A stretch of DNA of 49,848 nucleotides, taken from the NCBI GenBank assembly GCA_002409745.1, contig DHOU01000046.1, forward strand, positions 1-49,848. The letters are read 5' to 3'. A program made the translations under genes and the position numbers. The notes beneath the pieces are model-generated. The model saw only the letters and a list, made by a program, of their open reading frames with translations. It was not told the DNA's origin and did not search any database. This document shows positions 7,953 to 16,065 of this stretch, one piece after another. Positions within the stretch are counted from its first letter, which is position 1, and every line of letters begins with the position of its first letter. The DNA is from Bacteroidales bacterium UBA5382 (GTDB lineage Bacteria > Bacteroidota > Bacteroidia > Bacteroidales > Dysgonomonadaceae).

Positions 7953-8543
7953 TTATTGAGTTTCGTTTATCAGCTTCATTATTTCGGCTTTCAAATTTTC
8001 TTTCCGTTTGCCGTCCATTACTCCGCACGTTGCCAGTTCCGAATAAAGGGAAATCAGTTGCAGGAGTTTTTTGTTATCCCTCTGTTGTATTTGGGAAAGG
8101 GAGTTGATTTGTTTGGATTGATTATTAATCACTCCCGCATGTTGGCTGAATGCTTCGCTTATTCTTTTCAGTGCATTGTTCTGTAATTCCTGTGAGTTAC
8201 CTATTTGCGAATTAACTAATTCGCAAAGTTCTTTTACTACTTTCTCGAATCGGGTGGCAATGGAATGGCTTGTACGCACCATCGGGTTTAGCTTGTCTTC
8301 TTCATAGCTCCGAATGAAACGGATAATGTCATCTTGCCGTTTGTTGATTTTAGACAATTCTGATTTTACCGATTCCGGAGCATCGGCAGGGTTAATAGAA
8401 GCCTTGTCGATATACCGAAAAGCCAATTTCACGACTTCACTTTTTTTCAGCGAATAGCGTTTACAGATTTTTTCTACCAATTTTGCCGTTTCCGTATCTA
8501 TGGAAACAGTGGTAAAAATTGTATTTCTACTCTGATTTTGCAT
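7953..8543 (-). CDS. BfmA/BtgA family mobilization protein
   Basis: 196 residues. The N-terminus is a ribbon-helix-helix-like DNA-binding region (TTVSIDTETAKLVEKICKRY, then KKSEVVKLAFRYI), followed by the INPADAPES segment and a long helical region (about 60-170) suited to oligomerisation. Proteins of this type bind oriT and recruit the relaxase during mobilization of Bacteroides elements. It is intact and immediately upstream of the broken relaxase, in the usual order. The gene starts at 8543, just downstream of a hairpin-rich region that may be oriT. Confidence 0.8.
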   Translation of the reverse strand: MQNQSRNTIFTTVSIDTETAKLVEKICKRYSLKKSEVVKLAFRYIDKASINPADAPESVKSELSKINKRQDDIIRFIRSYEEDKLNPMVRTSHSIATRFEKVVKELCELVNSQIGNSQELQNNALKRISEAFSQHAGVINNQSKQINSLSQIQQRDNKKLLQLISLYSELATCGVMDGKRKENLKAEIMKLINETQ

Positions 8544-8579
8544 AGTAATTACTATTTAATGGAAAATCGGTTTATTAAA

Positions 8580-8713
8580 AGTCTGATAATTAGTAATAAA
8601 CACGAAATACTAATTATCAGACTAATTACAGCGGTTTAGCATAAACCGTTAAAGCCGAAGGCTTTGCCCCGCAGGGCAAGAGGAAAGAACAGGACTTGTC
8701 CAGTTCCCTCTTG
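8580..8713. repeat. Cluster of hairpins, possible oriT or mob control region
   Basis: Successive inverted repeats are seen: a perfect 16-bp pair AGTCTGATAATTAGTA/TACTAATTATCAGACT (8580-8595 and 8608-8623); CGGTTTA/TAAACCG (8632-8638 and 8642-8648); AAAGCC/GGCTTT; TTGCCC/GGGCAA; and CAAGAGG/CCTCTTG (8677-8683 and 8707-8713) around GGACTTGTCC. The 304-bp gap between 8544 and 8847 holds no gene. Its place upstream of the mobilization pair suits an origin of transfer or an operator for BfmA. Confidence 0.55.
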
Positions 8714-8847
8714 CTTAATTCAGCGAAACAAACAGAGCCGTCGGGCGATGTTGTTTCTGCCGGATGCGGAGCGTCAATACAAGGCGCTGGACTAAATACA
8801 GCCTTCATTCGATTTCTTCATTCTGCTTAAACCTAAGAAAAGCGGAA

Positions 8848-9201
8848 TCATTCATCATCACTCGTTTTTTTATCCCCTTCTTTCTTTGGGTGTTTCTTTT
8901 CAAACTCCCGATAAGTTCCAAAATCCATATGTTCACGAACGAAATTCCGAACATCGTTAACACGATAATAGGTTTTATGACCTATCGCAAAATAAGGGAG
9001 TTTTTTACATGTCCTATACCTTTGCAAAGTCCGATAGGACACTTTGAGAAGAAAGGCTAAGTCTTGGTTATCCAAAATTTTTTCGTCTTCTTCAAATACA
9101 TCGGATGTGTTAATCAGGGATTTCAAGTCCTGACCTATTTCATTCAGCTTCTTGGATAGCTTCTCCATCCATTTTTCAAAATCATCGTTATTGATATACA
9201 T
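8848..9201 (-). CDS. Excisionase-like helix-turn-helix protein
   Basis: 117 residues. A MerR/HTH_17-type domain occupies about residues 42-95: LDNQDLAFLLKVSYRTLQRYR, then LPYFAIGHKTYYRVNDVRNFV, the pattern of Bacteroidetes element-encoded Xis/HTH proteins. The N-terminus is a helical segment and the C-terminus is lysine-rich. In related conjugative and mobilizable elements such proteins promote excision or control excision genes. It stands alone between the hairpin cluster and the RteC-like gene. Confidence 0.72.
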   Translation of the reverse strand: MYINNDDFEKWMEKLSKKLNEIGQDLKSLINTSDVFEEDEKILDNQDLAFLLKVSYRTLQRYRTCKKLPYFAIGHKTYYRVNDVRNFVREHMDFGTYREFEKKHPKKEGDKKTSDDE

Positions 9202-9348
9202 TTTGCTTCGTTTTTCAAATTAATACTATTTGTTTTCAATGCATTGATGAAGCAAAGGACGGAAGAACAAAGTATAATAAATAGGGGAATCCCTATGGAC
9301 TCCCCTAAGATGGCTTTGTAATTGAATAATAATCAGAAAATTACAAAA

Positions 9349-9976
9349 TTATCTTTTTGTTATCTTCTTGCTTCTACTTTCACGAATAAGTAATCTTTTT
9401 AAATAATCAAGTGATTTTGTTAGGTTGTAAGGCTTTCGGCTGAATACTCTTGATTTGGATTTGTAAGCATTCCCGAAAGTAAAGTTGAAAGCGTATTCTA
9501 ATGACTCGGCAATATATTTGAAAGGAACAGGTTTACCGTTTTCATCTAAAAACTGATTAGATAGTTCGAATGTGGTAGCAAATTCTCCCATACTATCAAT
9601 CCCCAAGCCATCTGACTTGGGGATAAAATAAACTTTGGGAATATCTGGTTGGACATTGTTGTAGAAGTGATTTGCTTGTGGGAATGTGAATTTCAGCAAA
9701 TCAATTTCAGCTTCAAGAAATAGGATCGCCTTTCTGAGGTAGGCAAATTTCAGGGCGTTTTTTCCCCTGCCCGTACTGATCCGATTCTATAAATACCAAT
9801 TCAATACAAGAAAGATTCAGTATCCGAAAGGTTTCAGAAAAATTATTTCCGGATTCACTGATTGTTTTTACTTGTTCCATAAAGCACCCATAGGCATTTT
9901 TCATTTCTTCGTTTGTAACTCGTGAGGAATATTCAGATAAGAACCTGAATATCTTCAGTTTTAAAATTTTATCCAT
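9349..9976 (-). pseudogene. RteC-like element gene, frameshifted
   Basis: Two open segments (9713-9976 and the frame up to 9349) join into one protein of about 208 residues if one A is removed from the A6 run near 9758-9764. The joined reading then passes through KNALKFAYLRKAILFLEAEIDLLKF without a stop. The C-terminal part (NFTFGNAYKSK, RKPYNLTKSLDYLKRLL) resembles the end of RteC-type regulators of Bacteroides conjugative transposons, but the match is weak and the N-terminus is not recognised. Start ATG at 9976. Confidence 0.5.
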
Positions 9977-10023
9977 AAGCCACTTTTTTATGATTAAATT
10001 TATTGTTTCAGTTATCGGACGAA

Positions 10024-10119
10024 TTTTCCTTCAGGAAAAGAAAATCACGGCTTTTAAGCCGTCATTTATACCAAAGGATTTATCCTTTGTTCTTCAACCT
10101 GCGGAGCTCGTTCCGTAGT
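10024..10119. repeat. Run of four small hairpins
   Basis: TTTTCCT/AGGAAAA (10024-10039), ACGGCTT/AAGCCGT (10047-10062), CAAAGGAT/ATCCTTTG (10072-10089) and CTGCGGA/TCCGTAG (10100-10119, one mismatch) follow one another. The gap 9977-10354 contains no gene. A similar hairpin-rich stretch lies at 8580-8713, so the two flank the Xis-like/RteC-like module and separate it from the cargo. Confidence 0.5.
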
Positions 10120-10354
10120 TATTTAGTTATATATGATGCTTGCTTTGGATTTTTTAGTGGCTTTGTTTTTCACTTTAAGAACTGTCCATAGGTTCAGGGA
10201 TAGGTAATTGCATATTAATGTACTTATCTTATGGGATCAATATTTCGCTCAATAATAAAAATGCCTAAATCTGTTAGAAATTAGGGGTCGTTTAAATTCT
10301 AACGAAATCAATTATTTATGACTCTAAAAACATATCTTATTTTTAGATGTATTT

Positions 10355-11938
10355 TCATTTCCCTTGTTCCACCCGTTTCAATGCTTCGTTGTCTTTGGGT
10401 TCAAACTTGAACTGCTGAAAATCTTTATCAGTCGGTATATTCAGTTCAAAACTTCTCAGTTCGGCAATTTCTATTTTTAGGTTTCCTGCCATGAAATCTA
10501 AAACGTGTCCGCCCTGTGTTTTGTCGCTGGATAGGAAATGAAAATGAAAACCTTTGCTATTGATACCGTTCAGGTATTCGGGAAGATGATAACCGATTAA
10601 TGTGCCTTGTGTATTTGAAAATTCAAAGAACTTTTGCGTGTCAAAAATTAAAGAGATAACGGGGAACGGTTCATTCTTTACAGGTGGAAATGCCCTTGTT
10701 TTTATGTGGTCGAACTTCCCTGTTATTTTAATGGCATACATTGCATTTTTATTTTTCAGTTCTTTGCTTATCTGTTCCCAAAGGGCTTTTTCTCCAATCG
10801 GATTTTCAATAGTGATTACGGTATCGGCTTTAAAGAATGTGGTAAAAAGCATTGACGTTTTAAAGTTATCGTCCGGTTCAACGGTTTTGCCTGTGGCTTT
10901 GGTCTGATATACTTTCCCGTCCAACATCGTCAATTCGCCATCCAGCATATCGGGAGCTCCCAAACCGAAATCGCCTTTCAGTTTTAATTCTTTCAATGGC
11001 AAAGTCCCTTTGTACAGACCGCCTACAAAAGCATCTGCCACACCGTATTGATATAGTTTGTTGTATTGTTGTTTATGGTTCATTTCTAATTCTTTTTTAT
11101 CCGTGATGATTACTTTGTTTTTCAGCATTTGGGGCATATAGATTTTTTGCGTGGCAGGATTATAAAAAATATTTGCTATGCTTTCTTCGGTCAATAGCAT
11201 TTCAGCTTCTTGATTTTCTAAATCATAAACCCAAAGTTTGCCATAGCCTTTGGTGGGAAATGTGACCCAATCCGAAATCAATAAATGGGTATCATCTATC
11301 CATTCAATACCGTCAAAAAATCCATTGAAAATATTGGACAGTTGCCGAAAACCTTCGTTGCCTGTTTTGATATAAACCGAACCCTCGCCCAAAGTTTTGC
11401 CATTGGTACAAACAGCAATCTGATTGGTACTTCTGTTGAACGAAATGCCGTTTATGGTCGGGATATTTGCAATGATTTCAAACGATTTTGTTCGGGTATT
11501 GACTTTGTAAATATTGCCCGAATAGGTATCTGTAACACCAATAAAGCCATTCTCCAAACGGCAAATATCATTCAGTACGGTAGCCTGTGGAATAGCGAGT
11601 TCAAATACCGTTTTTCGGGTATTGATGTCAAAGCCTACCACACGTTCCAAGTCTGCTACGTATAAGATGTCGTTTTCAAGCGTCATCCCTTTGGGAGCGT
11701 GCAGAACGCCTTTCGTGGGTGCAAATTTCAATTCAATCAATTTTCCGTCTGCTGAAATTTCGCTGATAAAACCGTCACTATCCCGACTGCTGAAATCCTG
11801 CCCCTGATTGGACACGAAAAAGCGTTTACCGTCTGATGTTACGCTTTCAGGCGTGGCAAAGCCATTGATGACTTGTTGCGAAAAACTGTTTAATCCGATG
11901 CAGATAAAGACTGCTGTTAATATATTCCTTACTTTCAT
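10355..11938 (-). CDS. Secreted beta-propeller fused to acetolactate decarboxylase
   Basis: 527 residues, about twice the length of a normal acetolactate decarboxylase. Residues 1-20 are a signal peptide. Residues 25-285 are repeats of an SMP-30/gluconolactonase-like propeller (PKGMTLENDILYVADL, GFIGVTDTYSGNIYKV). Residues 295-505 match alpha-acetolactate decarboxylase: QYGVADAFVGGLYKGTLPL, DGELTMLDGKVYQ, and GFHFHFLSSDK then GGHVLDF with the zinc ligands H465, H467 and H478 at family spacing (HxH, then H 11 residues on). The enzyme converts acetolactate to acetoin. A periplasmic or exported location is predicted. It is last in a run with an MDR and an SDR oxidoreductase. The domain fusion is unusual; both parts appear complete. 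Confidence 0.85.
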   Translation of the reverse strand: MKVRNILTAVFICIGLNSFSQQVINGFATPESVTSDGKRFFVSNQGQDFSSRDSDGFISEISADGKLIELKFAPTKGVLHAPKGMTLENDILYVADLERVVGFDINTRKTVFELAIPQATVLNDICRLENGFIGVTDTYSGNIYKVNTRTKSFEIIANIPTINGISFNRSTNQIAVCTNGKTLGEGSVYIKTGNEGFRQLSNIFNGFFDGIEWIDDTHLLISDWVTFPTKGYGKLWVYDLENQEAEMLLTEESIANIFYNPATQKIYMPQMLKNKVIITDKKELEMNHKQQYNKLYQYGVADAFVGGLYKGTLPLKELKLKGDFGLGAPDMLDGELTMLDGKVYQTKATGKTVEPDDNFKTSMLFTTFFKADTVITIENPIGEKALWEQISKELKNKNAMYAIKITGKFDHIKTRAFPPVKNEPFPVISLIFDTQKFFEFSNTQGTLIGYHLPEYLNGINSKGFHFHFLSSDKTQGGHVLDFMAGNLKIEIAELRSFELNIPTDKDFQQFKFEPKDNEALKRVEQGK

Positions 11939-11942
11939 TGCC

Positions 11943-12950
11943 TTAAAATTTGATGACCACTTTACCGAAAACCTTACTTGATTTCAGTTTTAAAAATGCT
12001 TCTTGTGTTTGGTCAATGCTGTAAACACTATCAATGACAGGTTTAAGATTATTCTTCTCAATGGCATTTACCAACTCGTCCAAATCCTGTGCATTACCCA
12101 CGGAATAGCCCTGCAAACGGATATAGTTCATAATGAGCGGGAACACATCAAATGACAATTTACTGCCCGACATAAAACCGACCAAGCCTACAAAACCGTG
12201 TTCTTTAACGGAAAAGATACTTTGCCCAATGGTTTGGTTTCCTGCCACATCCAGCGTTACATCTACACCTTTGCCGTTGTTCAGGCGTTTTACCTCGTTG
12301 CTCCATTCGGGAAAGTCTTTGTAATTGATAACTTCATCCGCTCCCAAATCTCTTAGCTTTTGCTCTTTTTCTCTGCTTCCTGTAGTAGCAATAATTTTCA
12401 AGCCCGAAATTTTTGCGATTTGCAGTGCAGATAGGGAAACACCACCGCTTCCCTGTACCAAAAAGGTTTGCCCTGCTTTGATATTGGCTTGCGTTACAAG
12501 CATTGCCCAAGCGGTCAAGCCTGCAACGGATAACGATGTAGCGTCTTCATCGCTAAGGTTCTGAGGTGTGCGGACAAGCGTATTTTCAGGTTGTACGGTA
12601 AACTCTGCCAATGTTCCCGAAGTCTGTACACCTGTTCTTATAGCATTGTGATAAGGCGTTGTTTTTCCTGCTTCCCAATGTGTAACGAAAGGAATAAGCA
12701 CACGGTCGCCTTTTTTCCACCGTGTTACGTTCTTCCCAACTCTTTCTATCACGCCCACACCTTCTGAAACAGGAATGAACGGAAGCGGAATATTTAAGCC
12801 ATTACTGTTTTCTACTGTAAGTAAGTCAAGGTATTGGAGCGAAACGGCAGTAGTTCTTACCAATACTTCGTTTTCGACAACTTCGGGAGTTGGAACTTCG
12901 GTTAATTTTAGATTTTCTATACCGTAATTTTCTAATTGTATTGCTTGCAT
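11943..12950 (-). CDS. MDR-superfamily NAD(P)-dependent alcohol dehydrogenase / quinone oxidoreductase
   Basis: 335 residues. It has the GroES-like N-terminal half (GEGVGV-type turn read here as SEGVGVIERVGKNVTRWKKGD) and a Rossmann domain with the nucleotide loop at about 166-171 (QGSGGVSLSALQ). The cysteines that bind structural and catalytic zinc in classical alcohol dehydrogenases are absent, so a quinone-oxidoreductase-like, zinc-free reductase is more likely. It ends 4 bp before the decarboxylase fusion and follows the SDR gene by 23 bp, so the three are an operon. Substrate unknown. Confidence 0.82.
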   Translation of the reverse strand: MQAIQLENYGIENLKLTEVPTPEVVENEVLVRTTAVSLQYLDLLTVENSNGLNIPLPFIPVSEGVGVIERVGKNVTRWKKGDRVLIPFVTHWEAGKTTPYHNAIRTGVQTSGTLAEFTVQPENTLVRTPQNLSDEDATSLSVAGLTAWAMLVTQANIKAGQTFLVQGSGGVSLSALQIAKISGLKIIATTGSREKEQKLRDLGADEVINYKDFPEWSNEVKRLNNGKGVDVTLDVAGNQTIGQSIFSVKEHGFVGLVGFMSGSKLSFDVFPLIMNYIRLQGYSVGNAQDLDELVNAIEKNNLKPVIDSVYSIDQTQEAFLKLKSSKVFGKVVIKF

Positions 12951-12973
12951 AATCTTTTGAATGGAATTTGAAA

Positions 12974-13765
12974 TTAATAACGTTGTCCTCCGATAGTCAA
13001 TCCACCGTCTACCAAAATACTTTCTCCTGTAACAAAGGATGCTGACGGACTACTCAACCAAACCACCAATTCGGCAACTTCTTCAGGATTTCCGAAGCGA
13101 CCAAGCGGGGCATGTTTTTTTGTAGGCTCTTTTAATTTATCAGCTTCTTCTTTAGGAAAAGGATAAAAACGGTCAAACATCGGGGTTTGAATGTAGCCGG
13201 GCTGAATGCTGTTAACTCTTATTCCTGCTTGTGCAGCTTCAACAGCCAAAACCCGAACCAATCCGTCCACGGCGGCTTTACTTGCTGAATACACTCCCGA
13301 ACCTCCAAAAGCTCCTCTTGAAAGCCAAGATGAAGTGTTTACGATTGTTCCGCCCGTACCTTGTTTTTTGAACTGTTCAATTTCGTATTTGCAGGTTAGC
13401 CAAGTGCCTTTGACATTAATACCTACAACAGTATCAAATTCTTCTTCGGGTGTTTCGTCAATCGGTGCAAAATGTCCCTCAACACCTGCATTGTTAAAAG
13501 CAATATCGAGCCTGCCAAAGATGCGAACAGTTTCAGTGATAAGATGTTTCACTTCCTTGTTTTTGGAAACATCAGTTTTTATGAAATGAATATCGGAACT
13601 TATTTTTTGCAATTCAGGAAGAACAGTTTCGCCAATTTCCTGTCTGCGTCCTGCAATAACAACTTTTGCACCTTTTTGTAAAAACAGTTTTGCAGAAGCC
13701 AAGCCTATACCCGTTGCACCACCTGTGATTAGGGCAACTTTTCCTTTTAAATTTTCCTGTACCAT
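12974..13765 (-). CDS. Short-chain dehydrogenase/reductase
   Basis: 263 residues, classical SDR. TGGATGIG (14-21) binds the cofactor, NNAG (91-94) stabilises the fold, S145/S146 with Y159 and K163 (YSASK) form the active site, and FVTGESILVDGG is the usual C-terminal strand. The arginine pair after the second strand (AGRRQ) suggests NADP preference. It is the first gene of the three-gene redox run. Acetoin/diacetyl reductases are also SDRs, so a link with the decarboxylase is possible, but the sequence does not fix the substrate. Confidence 0.87.
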   Translation of the reverse strand: MVQENLKGKVALITGGATGIGLASAKLFLQKGAKVVIAGRRQEIGETVLPELQKISSDIHFIKTDVSKNKEVKHLITETVRIFGRLDIAFNNAGVEGHFAPIDETPEEEFDTVVGINVKGTWLTCKYEIEQFKKQGTGGTIVNTSSWLSRGAFGGSGVYSASKAAVDGLVRVLAVEAAQAGIRVNSIQPGYIQTPMFDRFYPFPKEEADKLKEPTKKHAPLGRFGNPEEVAELVVWLSSPSASFVTGESILVDGGLTIGGQRY

Positions 13766-13840
13766 AATTTATATTTTTTTTATTACGGTACAAAGTTAGC
13801 CCTGAGGCATCTTTAAAAATTATGCAATTCAAACAGTTTG

Positions 13841-14353
13841 TTATGATATAGACTTTGTTTGAACAACAAGTTTTGAAGTATTCAGGATATATACTGTTAG
13901 ATAGGTAATCAAAAACAGTAGATTTATCTCTCCACAAGTATCTTCTATTGCTTTATTCGCTGCAAAATTTGGAATAAACTGTGAAATTTGAAGTTGTTGT
14001 ACTGCAAGACTGCTTACTGTTTTTGCAAAGGGAATGATTATTAATTGCCCATTGATTACTACCAAAATTGACAACATCAACAAAATGACATTTTTTCTGT
14101 TTCTTTCTTTACCTAATGTTAGAAACAATCCAATATTCCCAAGCAAAAACAACCAAATTGCAGGTGCTGTTACATAGTTCATAATCGAATTGACAAATGT
14201 CCTTTGCCAATAAAGAAATTCTATTGTCGGACTATCGCCCGCAATAATGTTCATTGCAATAAATGAAGCAATACTCCCCAAACATAAAGAATAGCCGATT
14301 ACTATTATACCTGTTGTAATCTTGAAAAATGATTTTGAATGTGAAATATCCAT
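13841..14353 (-). CDS. Small integral membrane protein, unknown function
   Basis: 170 residues with four predicted membrane helices (about 10-33, 58-81, 87-108 and 142-160). A short acidic loop follows the first helix (AGDSPTIEFLYWQRTF). No family recognised. It lies between the SDR gene and the broken Crp/Fnr regulator on the same strand. Codon use is AT-rich like its neighbours. It may be part of the redox cassette. Confidence 0.65.
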   Translation of the reverse strand: MDISHSKSFFKITTGIIVIGYSLCLGSIASFIAMNIIAGDSPTIEFLYWQRTFVNSIMNYVTAPAIWLFLLGNIGLFLTLGKERNRKNVILLMLSILVVINGQLIIIPFAKTVSSLAVQQLQISQFIPNFAANKAIEDTCGEINLLFLITYLTVYILNTSKLVVQTKSIS

Positions 14354-14416
14354 TGTTTTATTTTTTTACAAAGGAAATAAGTATAAATAGCATAGAAGTT
14401 ACCTTGGGGTAACAAA

Positions 14417-14988
14417 TCAATTATGGACTAATCGTCTTCTTATTCTGCTTAATGATTGAGGGGTTACCCCTATAAAAGAAGCTATATAAAATTGTGGTAT
14501 CCGTTGTTGTAAATGTTTGAACGAGTACAGAAAATTCAAATACCTTTGCTCGGCTGTGTCTGTATGAACGGATATAATATGCCGAATGGCAGACGTAAAT
14601 ATTTCTTCTAATAAAAGTCTTCCAAAGCGGTCTCCATATTGTACGTTTTTATAAAACAGTTGCAGGTCGTTGAACGAGATAACATATAGCTCGGTTTCTT
14701 CTAATGCTTCAATGGTTTTATTCGATTTATTCTTGCTGATGAAGCTGTCATAATCGCAAGCAAAAGTATTTTCTTCACTGAAATGGATGGTTAATTCTTT
14801 TCCGTCATAGTTTATGTAGTGTCTCAATAATCCTTTTGAAACGAAGAATAAGTGTTTGCAAACTTTCCCCTCTTCTAAAATCTTTTCTCATTTTTTATGG
14901 ATTTTGTAATGAATAGTTTTTTAACAAGTTCACTTTCATCATCAGTAAGCCTGATATATCTTCTGATGTTATCAATAATGTTTCCCAT
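14417..14988 (-). pseudogene. Crp/Fnr family regulator, frameshifted
   Basis: Read from the ATG at 14988, the sequence gives GNIIDNIRRYIRLTDDESELV and then hits TAG at the KNEKRF position. Adding one A to the A4 run there gives NEKKILEEGKVCKHLFFVSKG and joins the downstream frame, a complete protein of 190 residues. The middle part is the cyclic-nucleotide-binding beta-roll (GLLRHYINYDGKELTIHF). The end is the winged HTH (IASFIGVTPQSLSRIRRRL). As it stands, only a 136-residue C-terminal part could be made from an internal start. It lies between the membrane-protein gene and the AraC regulator. Confidence 0.8.
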
Positions 14989-15004
14989 TTTTAGATCATA
15001 AATT

Positions 15005-15919
15005 TTATGTGACATTCACATTATTAACTATCTCTTTCCTGAATTGTAAAGGCGTAATACCTACCTGCTTTTTGAAGAAAATGATAAAGTTTGACGAATG
15101 CTCAAACCCCAAACTGTACGCTATCTCTGCAATATCCCAATTACTGAACTGCAATAATGCCTTAGCCTCTTTAACCATTCTTTCGGCAATCCATTCCGTA
15201 GTGGTTTTGCCTGTGCTTTCTTTCAAAGCCCTGTTTAGTGTATTGGTATGTACATTTAGCTGTACCGCAAATTCATTAGCTGTTTTCAGCTTCAGTGTTT
15301 GGCTTGGAGCATCAATGGGGTATTGTCGTTCCAACAGTTCCAAAAACAAATTACTGATACGTTCCGAAGCATTGATAGGCTGGTAAAAGGTTTCAGGCGG
15401 TTGCATTTTCATCGCTTCGTGCATAATAATCTGCACGTAGCTTTTCAATAAATCGTACTTGTTGGTATATTCGGAATTGATTTCACGAAACATATTTTCA
15501 AAAACACCCTGCAAAAGTTTCAAACTTTCCTCGCTCGGGAAAAATACGTGGTTGCCTCCAACTTTAAATAATGACGACTGTGAAAGGCTTGCGTTCTTCA
15601 ATGTTGCATTTACAAAATCTTCTGTGAAAAGACAGAAATAGCCTGCTTGGTCTTCCGAGTTCGGCTCCCACGAATAAGGAATTAGCGGATTGAGAAACGT
15701 AATAGATGGTCTGTCAATATTAATTGCCTTATCAGAATAACCAATAATGCCTGTTCCTTTTGTAATCATCGAGATTTTATAGAAATCCCTGCGGTTAGGT
15801 GGTAGCGATGTGCTGTCACACGCAAATTCTTCCATGCGGTATATATTGAATTGTCCTGCTTTTGGATATTCCTGTCCGTGATTAGTGTAAAACTCTTTTA
15901 TTGATTCCTTTCGTTTCAT
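15005..15919 (-). CDS. AraC family transcriptional regulator
   Basis: 304 residues. The N-terminal cupin-like sensor domain occupies about 20-190 and the C-terminal AraC HTH pair about 205-300 (LNVHTNTLNRALKESTGKTTTEWI, then WDIAEIAYSLGFEHSSNFIIFFKKQVGITPLQFRK). The second helix-turn-helix is canonical. It is the most upstream gene of the cargo block on this strand, 16 bp before the Crp/Fnr gene, so it may activate the redox cassette in response to a small molecule. Confidence 0.9.
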   Translation of the reverse strand: MKRKESIKEFYTNHGQEYPKAGQFNIYRMEEFACDSTSLPPNRRDFYKISMITKGTGIIGYSDKAINIDRPSITFLNPLIPYSWEPNSEDQAGYFCLFTEDFVNATLKNASLSQSSLFKVGGNHVFFPSEESLKLLQGVFENMFREINSEYTNKYDLLKSYVQIIMHEAMKMQPPETFYQPINASERISNLFLELLERQYPIDAPSQTLKLKTANEFAVQLNVHTNTLNRALKESTGKTTTEWIAERMVKEAKALLQFSNWDIAEIAYSLGFEHSSNFIIFFKKQVGITPLQFRKEIVNNVNVT

Positions 15920-16065
15920 TTTGCAAAATTATGAAATTCAAACGAGAAAATATCTATATCTAAGGAATAGTGTAAATGAATAGAAGATATTTTTTATGGT
16001 GAACAACAAAATTCCAAACTCTTGTAGTTCTTTATTCGTATATTTTATTGAGCAGTACCAAAAAT

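Noticed and set aside
8626..8808. Possible 60-residue gene on the minus strand
   Set aside because: It spans the hairpin cluster and has no recognisable protein features.
10003..10191. Possible 62-residue gene on the plus strand
   Set aside because: It is formed by the hairpin run and has unlikely composition.
10355..13765. Firm assignment as a butanediol pathway
   Set aside because: The SDR and MDR substrates cannot be read from sequence and the decarboxylase is predicted to be exported, so it is kept as a hypothesis.
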